The translations under genes were made by a program, and so were the position numbers. A DNA stretch of 15,783 nucleotides from Opitutales bacterium (GTDB lineage: Bacteria; Verrucomicrobiota; Verrucomicrobiae; Opitutales; CAG-312). Shown here in pieces: positions 8,521-14,562 of the stretch (within the stretch, counting starts at the first letter, position 1; each line of letters starts with the position of its first letter). Location of the stretch: positions 1-15,783 of the forward strand of contig JAGAOA010000085.1 in the NCBI GenBank assembly GCA_017623955.1. The letters run 5' to 3'. Below the pieces are notes generated by a model, which did no database searches, had not been told where the DNA came from, and saw nothing but the letters and a program-made list of their open reading frames with translations.

Positions 8521-8661
8521 CACATTTTGGTAAAAAAAATAAATTTTTTTGCTTGACAAGGGTTATTAGGGGGGGGGTAGCATTTGCCTATATTTTTAAG
8601 AAAGGCAATTTATGAAAAAAATAATCCCCATAATATTGATGTCGGCAACCTGTGCTTTTGC
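8521..8661 (+). repeat. 5' module repeat, copy 1 (promoter plus signal-peptide DNA)
   Basis: This stretch matches 10048-10185 closely. It comprises an A/T-rich leader beginning CACATTTT, the TTGACA-Gn-TAGCATTTGCCTATATTTT block, the ribosome binding site region, and the first 50 coding bases, which are identical except for about three positions around codon 13. Similarity then stops abruptly as the cores diverge. Confidence 0.85.
8553..8583 (+). promoter_or_regulatory. Promoter of the first PEP-CTERM gene with a 9-G tract in the spacer
   Basis: TTGACA at 8553-8558 and TAGCAT at 8578-8583 (four of six matches to TATAAT) are separated by 19 bases, ten of mixed sequence plus G9 at 8569-8577. The same block precedes the second gene with G8 and an 18-base spacer. 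A spacer of 17 would need G7. An alternative reading is a sigma-54 promoter: GG at 8574-8575 is spaced ten bases from GC at 8586-8587 within TTGC. A TATATT at 8589-8594 is also conserved. An AAAGG ribosome binding site follows at 8601-8605. That the block is regulatory is well supported by its conservation; which sigma factor reads it is not settled. Confidence 0.6.
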
Positions 8662-9979
8662 AAGCAACTCTTCAATTTCGATTCCTACAAATGCTCCATC
8701 TGGAGGTGGATATTATGTTGTAAATGGTTCAAACAACAAAGCAACAGCTGCAGTTTCAGGTGATATTACTTCGTTCAAAGCTGGTTTTCACGTCGGATCG
8801 TCTGGTGGAAGTTTAAAAGATTTAGATGTAAAAATAGAAGAAGGTTTTACCTTAAATACTGGTTTCTATTATAACGAAAAATTCCCATCTATAGCAAGTG
8901 GTGCTACTATTACAATCGGTAATCGCTTAGTTGATGGTGAACGAGTTTTTGACGAAGGTACATTGCAAGCGAAAGGTGGGTATAGTGCCGCTGAGTTATG
9001 GTTTAGAGGTGAAGACCGTGCTGAAAATGCAGTTTGGCATATTGGCACACAACAAGAACTTGCTATGGCTGGTGTTCGTGTAGATGTAGAAGCTTGTAAT
9101 ACAGTTTACTTATACAATGTAACGTTCAGAAATAATACTCAGGTTAATGTAGACGCTACATCGCAGTTGTATATGACTTTTGTTAATGCGACGTCTCCTC
9201 GTTTTGGCTCTACCAATTTAAACGGAAAGTTTAGATTTTCAATGTCTCCAAGTGATGCGTCTATGAAAATAGCCGCCACAGCTACAATGAGTATCTCAGG
9301 TCAGAAGGCAGATGATTATTCAACTTTTGGTATTAAAGAATCGAAATGGTTGGTAGAATCTAGTGCTAAAGTAAATATTACAAATTCAGAAGCCAATTCT
9401 ATTTTATTGGGAACAAAATCTAGCGGTATTATAACCATACAAAACTCGACACAGATATCATTGTCATCATCAAATGCGTTGGCTGCAAATGAAACAAATG
9501 GACAAGATAAAATTACTCTAGAAATTTCGACAACTGCAAATTCTTTCTCAAATTCTGCAAAATTGATTCTCAATGCAGATGAGAATGGCAATAAAACTAC
9601 AAATTCATTTGCTAGTGTTTGGTTGCGTGGTACATCTAATAAAGATGTTGGTTCAAATTTTGTTATAACTTTAAACGGCAATGAATTGATATTTGGTAAT
9701 GTTGACCAATCTAACACTGATAACATTGGTTTTATGTATATTACAGATTTTGCCGAAGGATTATTTAAAATTGAAACGATTGCGGACAAATACTTGGGCG
9801 AAAATAACGAAGTTTCATTCTTGCGTGCAGGTACAGATACTGATTATGATGCGTTGTATTGGGATTCAAAAACAGGTTATATAACAGCGATTGCAGTACC
9901 AGAGCCAGCTGAATGGGCAGTATTACTCGGGGCGTTGGCGATTGCTTTTGCATTTATGCGTCGTCAGACAAGAAAATAA
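8612..9979 (+). CDS. Secreted PEP-CTERM surface protein, paralogue 1
   Basis: 455 residues. Residues 1-17 are a signal peptide (MKKIIPIILMSATCAFA). The body is rich in Ser, Thr, Asn and Gly in short repeating strands (for example KSSGIITIQNSTQISLSSS), suggesting a beta-helix or autotransporter-like passenger. The C-terminus from 429 is a PEP-CTERM signal: VPEP, a hydrophobic helix (LLGALAIAFAFM) and the basic tail RRQTRK. In known systems this signal is cut and processed by an exosortase after export; no exosortase gene is in the window. A conserved segment before the anchor (YITDFAEGLFKIE, then LYWDSKTGYITA) is shared with paralogue 2, while the rest of the core is strongly diverged. DNA at both ends is nearly identical to paralogue 2. 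Its specific function is unknown; a surface or matrix role is inferred. Confidence 0.88.
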   Translation: MKKIIPIILMSATCAFASNSSISIPTNAPSGGGYYVVNGSNNKATAAVSGDITSFKAGFHVGSSGGSLKDLDVKIEEGFTLNTGFYYNEKFPSIASGATITIGNRLVDGERVFDEGTLQAKGGYSAAELWFRGEDRAENAVWHIGTQQELAMAGVRVDVEACNTVYLYNVTFRNNTQVNVDATSQLYMTFVNATSPRFGSTNLNGKFRFSMSPSDASMKIAATATMSISGQKADDYSTFGIKESKWLVESSAKVNITNSEANSILLGTKSSGIITIQNSTQISLSSSNALAANETNGQDKITLEISTTANSFSNSAKLILNADENGNKTTNSFASVWLRGTSNKDVGSNFVITLNGNELIFGNVDQSNTDNIGFMYITDFAEGLFKIETIADKYLGENNEVSFLRAGTDTDYDALYWDSKTGYITAIAVPEPAEWAVLLGALAIAFAFMRRQTRK

Positions 9980-10036
9980 ACAAGTTTACAAACAAAACAT
10001 CTTTTAAGCACTCTTAGGAGTGCTTTTTTTATTTGA
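9937..10036 (+). repeat. Direct repeat, left copy (PEP anchor tail plus terminator)
   Basis: The last 40 or so coding bases of paralogue 1 together with its terminator recur at 11723-11831. The tail part (from GGCGATTGC through AAAATAAAC) is identical between these two copies, sharing GCATTT where paralogue 2 itself has GTATTT. The right copy has eight extra bases (TAATCAAC) before the terminator and one more T. The two copies are 1,786 bp apart and bracket paralogue 2. Confidence 0.85.
10006..10031 (+). terminator. Rho-independent terminator of PEP-CTERM gene 1
   Basis: An 8-bp perfect stem AAGCACTC (10006-10013) and GAGTGCTT (10018-10025) has the 4-base loop TTAG and is followed by a T-run. 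The same terminator recurs at 11800-11826. Confidence 0.9.
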
Positions 10037-10047
10037 ATTGTGATTTC

Positions 10048-10185
10048 ACATTTTTTGTAAAAAAAAATAATTTTTTGCTTGACAAGGATAGCTAGGGGGG
10101 GGTAGCATTTGCCTATATTTTAGAAAAGGAACTTTATGAAAAAAATAATCCCCATAATATTGATGTCGGCAACAAGTGCTTTTGC
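10048..10185 (+). repeat. 5' module repeat, copy 2 (promoter plus signal-peptide DNA)
   Basis: Second copy of the module at 8521-8661, with the same -35 box, G-tract, TAGCATTTGCCTATATTTT block and signal-peptide codons. The G-tract is one base shorter, and the ten bases before it differ (AGGATAGCTA here, AGGGTTATTA in copy 1). Confidence 0.85.
10079..10108 (+). promoter_or_regulatory. Promoter of the second PEP-CTERM gene with an 8-G tract in the spacer
   Basis: TTGACA at 10079-10084 and TAGCAT at 10103-10108 are separated by 18 bases, ten mixed plus G8 at 10095-10102. The difference of one G from the first gene changes the box spacing by one base. The sigma-54 reading (GG ten bases before the GC of TTTGCC) is equally possible here. 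AAAAGGA at 10124-10130 is the ribosome binding site. Confidence 0.6.
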
Positions 10186-11461
10186 TGCCGATAAAATAAT
10201 AGATAAAGATACATCTGGTGAAGTAATACGTACAGATACAAACTATATCATATCTGGTAATGATATTACTTATACCAATACACATGGTCCACGTCACCCC
10301 ATATCATCAACTGCGTTTGTGTTAGGAAGCTACACTGGTACAAAGTTTGTTTCATCGGCTGTAATTGCTCCAAGCTCAAACAACCTTCCATTCTTTGGTT
10401 TAAACGGAATGCAGTTCAAAGGTGATACTGTTGATGCAGATATTACCATTTCTGTAAAAGAAGGTGCAACTCCTATTGCAGTCCAAGGTGGTTTTACTGT
10501 TGATAATTGTACAGCTATTTTTGAAAAAGCCACAGATTTTTTGTGGTCAGATACTAACGTTGCCAACATAAATGTTAAAAATGGTGGTTATTTAGATTTT
10601 AAAGTATCGTACGTTTACAGCAAACAGGATCCAAACAATACTTCGGTCCTCTACACAACAACACCACTCAATGCAGATAAGAGAGTCGCTTTCAATATAG
10701 AAAATGGTTCGACAATGGTAGCAAATATGGGAGCGGGCGATTACAAATTGAATGCTTCTAATTTTGCAGGTAAAGTAGAACTTACAACTGCTTCTGGTAA
10801 GTATTTATATTTCAGCAGTGGAACTTCAGTTATTTCTGATCAGAAAACTGCCGATGCATCAGTATTTAATTGTAAACTTAGTTTAAATGGTGGTAGTCTT
10901 CTGATTGATGAATCAAATGAAACTAGTTCTATAAAGGTTTTAAGCAACTATATAACAATGTTTAGTGGTACCTTGACTTTGAACGCATCGAATGCTTTGA
11001 GAACTGTAAATGGTACTAATGGACAGAAAGATGTTGTCATTGAAGTCGGTGGCGGAAGAACTGTCTCGTTAGTATTGGGTGCTGATAACGACCTTAGAAT
11101 TTTAGACCAAAATAATTCTGCATCTGTTCTCAATGTAACATTGGCAGGAAACCATTTATCTGCTTTAACAACGAAAGTTGAAAACTCAGATTTGGATACG
11201 CTCGGTATTGTTTATTTTACAGACTTTGAAGAAGGCTTGGTAAAAATAGAAAATGTTGACGATAGCAAAATTTCTGATGAAACTACATATTTAACAACAT
11301 GTTTCAAGGGTGGTACAAAGGATAGCAATTTCGATTTGTATTGGAATCCTGAAACAAAGTATTTGACAGCTTTTGCAGTACCAGAGCCAGCTGAATGGGC
11401 AGTAGTACTCGGGGCGTTGGCGATTGCTTTTGTATTTATGCGTCGTCAGACAAGAAAATAA
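10136..11461 (+). CDS. Secreted PEP-CTERM surface protein, paralogue 2
   Basis: 441 residues with a signal peptide (MKKIIPIILMSATSAFA, cleavage after A17) differing from paralogue 1 at one residue. The core is Ser/Thr/Asn-rich with predicted beta-strand repeats but little visible similarity to paralogue 1 until about residue 340, where YFTDFEEGLVKIE and LYWNPETKYLTAFA align with it. The PEP-CTERM anchor (415-441) has VPEP, the hydrophobic segment VVLGALAIAFVFM and RRQTRK. It is presumably exported by Sec and processed by an exosortase encoded elsewhere. It follows the paralogue 1 terminator by about 105 bases with its own promoter copy, so the two genes are separate transcription units. Direct repeats bracket it. 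The role is inferred to be cell-surface or matrix related. Confidence 0.88.
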   Translation: MKKIIPIILMSATSAFAADKIIDKDTSGEVIRTDTNYIISGNDITYTNTHGPRHPISSTAFVLGSYTGTKFVSSAVIAPSSNNLPFFGLNGMQFKGDTVDADITISVKEGATPIAVQGGFTVDNCTAIFEKATDFLWSDTNVANINVKNGGYLDFKVSYVYSKQDPNNTSVLYTTTPLNADKRVAFNIENGSTMVANMGAGDYKLNASNFAGKVELTTASGKYLYFSSGTSVISDQKTADASVFNCKLSLNGGSLLIDESNETSSIKVLSNYITMFSGTLTLNASNALRTVNGTNGQKDVVIEVGGGRTVSLVLGADNDLRILDQNNSASVLNVTLAGNHLSALTTKVENSDLDTLGIVYFTDFEEGLVKIENVDDSKISDETTYLTTCFKGGTKDSNFDLYWNPETKYLTAFAVPEPAEWAVVLGALAIAFVFMRRQTRK

Positions 11462-11536
11462 ACTTTGGATAACCTAAACAATGGTTAATCCAAACCTTAT
11501 TTTCTCTTACTTCCTAGCCTAAAAGGCAAAATCAAT

Positions 11537-11566
11537 GCACCAACGCCACCGGCTTGGTGCTTTTTT
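11537..11566 (+). terminator. Terminator in tandem repeat copy 1 (PEP-CTERM gene 2)
   Basis: GCACCAA (11537-11543) pairs with TTGGTGC (11554-11560), with an inner GCC/GGC pair, one bulged C and loop ACC, followed by six T. Confidence 0.88.
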
Positions 11567-11688
11567 ATTTGGCGATTGCTTTTGCATTTATACGTCGTCA
11601 GACAAGAAAATAAACTTTGGATAACCTAAACAATGGTTAATCCAAACCTTATTTTTTCTTACTTCCTAGCCTAAAAGGCAAAATCAAT

Positions 11689-11718
11689 GCACCAACGCCA
11701 CCGGCTTGGTGCTTTTTT
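11689..11718 (+). terminator. Terminator in tandem repeat copy 2
   Basis: Exact second copy, 152 bases downstream, of the GCACCAA/TTGGTGC terminator. It has no gene of its own upstream, so it can only act as a backup. Confidence 0.85.
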
Positions 11719-11722
11719 ATTT

Positions 11723-11831
11723 GGCGATTGCTTTTGCATTTATGCGTCGTCAGACAAGAAAATAAACTAATCAACAAGTTTACAAACAAAACATCTTTTA
11801 AGCACTCTTAGGAGTGCTTTTTTTTATTTGA
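11723..11831 (+). repeat. Direct repeat, right copy (orphan anchor tail plus paralogue 1-type terminator)
   Basis: This copy matches 9937-10036 rather than the paralogue 2 end. Its tail carries the GCATTT and ATGCG variants of paralogue 1, and the following terminator (AAGCACTC, loop TTAG, GAGTGCTT, 11800-11819 plus T-run) is the paralogue 1 type. Homologous recombination between the two copies would remove paralogue 2 and the tandem repeats. Confidence 0.85.
11800..11826 (+). terminator. Third terminator after PEP-CTERM gene 2 (copy of the gene 1 terminator)
   Basis: AAGCACTC and GAGTGCTT form an 8-bp stem with loop TTAG and a long T-run, the same as at 10006-10031. It insulates the downstream beta-helix gene from the PEP-CTERM locus. 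Confidence 0.88.
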
Positions 11832-11862
11832 TTTCAATTTTTTATTTTTTATAAAAGAATGT

Positions 11863-13056
11863 ATGAAAAGAAACTATTTGTTATTTTTTGTGTTGTTGGG
11901 TGTTGCATTAAATATGTTCGCTCAAAAAGTAAAATTCGGGGCAGGTATAGACGTTCCTAAAGATGTAGCAGTTTTAAAAGTTGTAGATTTTGAAAAGAAT
12001 TGCACCCACTCAGATGCAATTGAAAAAGCTTTGCAAGTTGCAAAATCTGACGGCAAATTTACACGCATAATTTTAGATTCGCACGATTGGTTCATCGACA
12101 GAGCCATAGAAATGCACTCCGATTTAGAACTTGTTATAGATGGTTGTAAAATCAAGATGAAAGACCGCATTCACGACAACATAATTCGTTGTACAAATGC
12201 TATAATCGACAAGAATAATCCATTCGGCTTGTGCAAAGAAAATGGTATAATCAAAAATTTCAAAATCACAGGCAAGAATGGTGCTTCGTTAGAAGGTTGT
12301 GATCTTCCGTACATGGCATATCATCCGTACTATAAGGCTGTTTTACCTTTCTTAGGCGATTATTTTGGTTGGCGAGGGCTTACAATCTGCATTGCTGATG
12401 CTTCAGACTATGAAATTTCTGGTCTCAAAATTTCAAAGACTAAAACTTGGGCAATTTCTCAAGAATGGAGTTGCAGAGGCTACATTCACGATATCACATT
12501 CGATACAGATGTAAAAAATGGCGATGGTATAAACTTTCGCAATGGATGTTCTGATAGTGTAGTAGAAAACATTTTTGGTAGAACAGGCGATGACACTGTT
12601 GCATGTACTGCTCTTGGCAATAAGAACAATCAAAAAGTACGTCCACAGCAGATGTATTCAAAACAAATGTTTGGGCCACGTTTTGAGCGTGAGTGGCGTG
12701 GCATAAAAAATATTTTAATTCGCAATATTTTTACAGTTGGCAAACATCATGGTGTAATTTGTTTGGCTACAACTCCTGTTGTAGAGAACATTGAAATCGA
12801 TAACGTTTACGAGCCTGTTGAATCGGAACGTCATTCTGTTGTAAAAATCTATACAGGTTTTGGCGATGGTTATACAAAGGGGAATTTGCGTAATATAAAA
12901 GTTCGCAATGTGGTTTCGCGTGGGGCAAGGTGGGCAGTTGAAGTAAAAGCCGATGTTCAAAACGTAGAAATATCAAACGTCAAACAGCTCAAGTGGGGCG
13001 CTAAACTTACAAATTTTGATACAGTTCCAGAAGGTGTAAAATTTAGTAAAGACTAA
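11863..13056 (+). CDS. Secreted right-handed beta-helix protein, GH28/polygalacturonase-like
   Basis: 397 residues with a clear signal peptide (MKRNYLLFFVLLGVALNMFA, cleavage near A20), so it acts outside the cytoplasm. The body resembles the pectate-lyase/GH28 beta-helix superfamily: an N-terminal HSDAIEKALQVAKSDG segment, repeated short strands (NGIIKNFKITG, YEISGLKISKTKTW, VENIFGRTGDDT, VENIEIDNVYEP, NVEISNVKQL), and GH28-like acidic motifs. N219-G-D221-G stands where GH28 has NTDG, GDD is at 242-244, and H295-H296-G297 stands where GH28 has GHG. These support a glycosidase acting on polysaccharides, but the RIK motif is not clear and the substrate cannot be named. There is no PEP-CTERM anchor. 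It starts 32 bases after a terminator T-run, with only a weak AAAAGA upstream, and probably has its own promoter. Confidence 0.72.
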   Translation: MKRNYLLFFVLLGVALNMFAQKVKFGAGIDVPKDVAVLKVVDFEKNCTHSDAIEKALQVAKSDGKFTRIILDSHDWFIDRAIEMHSDLELVIDGCKIKMKDRIHDNIIRCTNAIIDKNNPFGLCKENGIIKNFKITGKNGASLEGCDLPYMAYHPYYKAVLPFLGDYFGWRGLTICIADASDYEISGLKISKTKTWAISQEWSCRGYIHDITFDTDVKNGDGINFRNGCSDSVVENIFGRTGDDTVACTALGNKNNQKVRPQQMYSKQMFGPRFEREWRGIKNILIRNIFTVGKHHGVICLATTPVVENIEIDNVYEPVESERHSVVKIYTGFGDGYTKGNLRNIKVRNVVSRGARWAVEVKADVQNVEISNVKQLKWGAKLTNFDTVPEGVKFSKD

Positions 13057-13103
13057 AATATAAATTTTATAATTTTTGCTGAAATTTTATTTTTAAAAAG
13101 ATG

Positions 13104-13131
13104 TTGACAAAAAAGCATTGCGTGCTAAAGT
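13104..13131 (+). promoter_or_regulatory. Sigma-70-type promoter of rpmF-plsX-fabH
   Basis: TTGACA at 13104-13109 and TAAAGT at 13126-13131 are separated by 16 bases, with an extended -10 TG at 13123-13124. It lies 33 bases before the rpmF ATG. It shows that this genome uses consensus TTGACA -35 boxes, which supports reading the same box upstream of the PEP-CTERM genes. Confidence 0.75.
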
Positions 13132-13164
13132 GTAGTGCTTTAATAATTTCAAAGAGGTAAAAAA

Positions 13165-13341
13165 ATGGGTCAACCAAAACGTAAACAGTCAAAACAGCGC
13201 ACACGTCTTCGTCGTGCAGCAAACAAGTATGAACTGCCTCAGGTAGTTAAAAATGCAGACGGCACTTTCTCTGTTCCACATAGGGTTAATCCTGCAACAG
13301 GAACATATAGAGGACGTCAAGTCGTTTCTGTAGAAATATAA
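13165..13341 (+). CDS. rpmF: 50S ribosomal protein L32
   Basis: 58 residues, MGQPKRKQSK at the start and TYRGRQVVSVEI at the end. L32 is a small basic protein of the large ribosomal subunit. The basic N-terminal half (PKRKQSKQRTRLRRAANKYELP) is typical. The C-terminal zinc ribbon of many L32 proteins is replaced by a cysteine-free segment (HRVNPATGTYRG), a form I associate with Verrucomicrobiota. An AAAGAGG ribosome binding site at 13151-13157 sits 7 bases before the ATG. It heads the widely conserved rpmF-plsX-fabH cluster. Confidence 0.95.
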   Translation: MGQPKRKQSKQRTRLRRAANKYELPQVVKNADGTFSVPHRVNPATGTYRGRQVVSVEI

Positions 13342-13349
13342 AACAAATC

Positions 13350-13373
13350 GTCTTTATAAAGAGGACTTTTTTT
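13350..13373 (+). terminator. Weak terminator or attenuator between rpmF and plsX
   Basis: GTCTTT (13350-13355) pairs with GAGGAC (13361-13366) using two G-U pairs, followed by seven T. The stem is short, so it probably reduces rather than stops transcription into plsX, giving more L32 than lipid enzymes. This is inferred from structure only. Confidence 0.5.
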
Positions 13374-13381
13374 GTTGTAAT

Positions 13382-13410
13382 GCGGAGTTATTTGTTGTAG
13401 ATAATTCCGC
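13382..13410 (+). other. RNA hairpin just upstream of plsX
   Basis: GCGGAGTTAT at 13382-13391 pairs with ATAATTCCGC at 13401-13410 (10 bp, one G-U) around a 9-base loop. It ends 17 bases before the plsX ATG, where no Shine-Dalgarno sequence is visible, and has no T-run, so it is not a standard terminator. It could be an RNA-processing or translational-control structure; no riboswitch class was recognised. Confidence 0.5.
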
Positions 13411-13427
13411 GTTTACTTTCTATAAGC

Positions 13428-14504
13428 ATGGGTAATGTACTTCCAACAGTAGCTGTCGATGTAATGGGTTCAGACTTGGGGCCAGAAGAATTAATTCTCG
13501 GTGTCAAGCAAGTTCTCAGTGAAGACAAAGGTCAGTACCAAATAATTATAGTGGGCAATGAAGAAGTAACAACTCCATTGTTGTTGCGTCATGGGCTTTT
13601 GAAAGATTCCCGTATAAAAAGCTATAATGCTAAAGAAGTCGTTACTATGGAAGAAAAGCCTATTCAGGCTTTGAAACAGAAAAAAGATTCCTCTATGATT
13701 AGAGCTATAGAGATTGTTAAAATCGGCACAGCCGATGCAGTCTTGAGTTGTGGTAATACTGGTGCGTTAATGGCTGGTGGAACTATAAAGCTCAGAACTA
13801 TGCAAGGTATCGAACGCCCTGCATTAGGTACTGTTATCCCTGGCAAAAAGAAGAACTTTATAATGATAGATGTCGGGGCATCTCCCGATCCTAAGCCAGA
13901 AAGTCTTGTTGATAACGCCATATTAGGTGCTAATTATGCAAAAGTTGCCCTAGGAGTAGAAAATCCAGTTATAGGCTTGCTCAGTAATGGAACAGAAGAT
14001 GGCAAAGGAAATATGCTTGTCCAAACAGCCCACAGACTTTTTAAGGCCCAAGAAGGTGTTATAAACTATGGTGGTTTGTTAGAGGGCTTTGGTCTTTTCG
14101 ATGGTGATTTTGATGTGGTGGTTTGTGATGGTTTTACAGGTAATGTTGTATTGAAATCGTTAGAAGGCTCTATGCGAATGTTCAAGGATATCCTCAAAGA
14201 AGAGATTATGAAATCTATTTTGAGCAAGATTGGTATCTTTTTGGTATGGGGAGCGTTCAAAGGTGTAAAGCGTAGATTGCCGATAGAAAAATTTTCAGGA
14301 GCTCCATTGTTAGGCTTAAATGGTTTGGTTGTAAAAGCTCATGGTTCGAGCAATAGAAAACAAATCGCAGGCGCATTAGAAATTACTTTAAAGTGCTTGC
14401 GTAATAATATGAATGAGAAAATTAGCGAAGATATAGCAAAATTAGAATCTATTGTTACTGCTAATAAAAAAGCCGCCCTAGAAAAAGAAAATGCGGGCTT
14501 GTAA
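13428..14504 (+). CDS. plsX: Phosphate acyltransferase PlsX
   Basis: PlsX makes acyl-phosphate from acyl-ACP, the substrate of PlsY in phospholipid synthesis; it is a peripheral membrane enzyme. The 358 residues carry the family blocks AVDVMGSDLGPEE at 9-21, SCGNTGALMAGG at 107-118, RPALGTVIPG, DVGASPDPKPE at 148-158, LLSNGTEDGKGN, VVCDGFTGNVVLKSLEG at 231-247, and GAPLLGLNGLVVKAHGSS. Most homologues read AVDAMGGD at the start; the variation here is mild. The first ATG (13428) is kept because the protein begins only a few residues before the conserved block, though no ribosome binding site is seen. It is downstream of rpmF and upstream of fabH, as in most bacteria. Confidence 0.97.
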   Translation: MGNVLPTVAVDVMGSDLGPEELILGVKQVLSEDKGQYQIIIVGNEEVTTPLLLRHGLLKDSRIKSYNAKEVVTMEEKPIQALKQKKDSSMIRAIEIVKIGTADAVLSCGNTGALMAGGTIKLRTMQGIERPALGTVIPGKKKNFIMIDVGASPDPKPESLVDNAILGANYAKVALGVENPVIGLLSNGTEDGKGNMLVQTAHRLFKAQEGVINYGGLLEGFGLFDGDFDVVVCDGFTGNVVLKSLEGSMRMFKDILKEEIMKSILSKIGIFLVWGAFKGVKRRLPIEKFSGAPLLGLNGLVVKAHGSSNRKQIAGALEITLKCLRNNMNEKISEDIAKLESIVTANKKAALEKENAGL

Positions 14505-14562
14505 TGATTTTTAGATTTCATATTCTCTTTGCTTTATAATCGCTTTATAGAGGAGTTTAATT

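Larger units (their letters stand above)
11419..11769 (+). repeat. 152-bp tandem repeat carrying orphan PEP-CTERM tail fragments (2.3 copies)
   Basis: GGCGATTGC starts at 11419, 11571 and 11723, giving an exact 152-base period. Each unit contains the final codons of the PEP-CTERM anchor with its stop, an imperfect hairpin (TTGGATAACC against GGTTAATCCAA), and a terminator. Copy 1 is the real end of paralogue 2. Copy 2 differs at a few bases, with ATACG for ATGCG and TTTTTTC for TTTTCTC. Copy 3 is partial and ends just after the stop codon. The second and third tails have no start or body and are not genes. This accounts for the gene-free stretch 11462-11862. Confidence 0.9.

Noticed and set aside
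9316..9789. 157-codon minus-strand open frame inside PEP-CTERM gene 1
   Set aside because: It is antisense to a gene with signal peptide and anchor, has no ribosome binding site, and reads as shadow translation.
11571..11615. Tail fragments at 11571 and 11723 as small genes or pseudogenes
   Set aside because: They have stop codons and anchor codons but no start, signal or body, and sit in an exact tandem repeat. They are better described as repeat units.
14511..14540. Internal fabH promoter with TATAAT at 14535
   Set aside because: The -10 is perfect but no reasonable -35 box is found at 16-18 bases, so it is noted only in the fabH entry.
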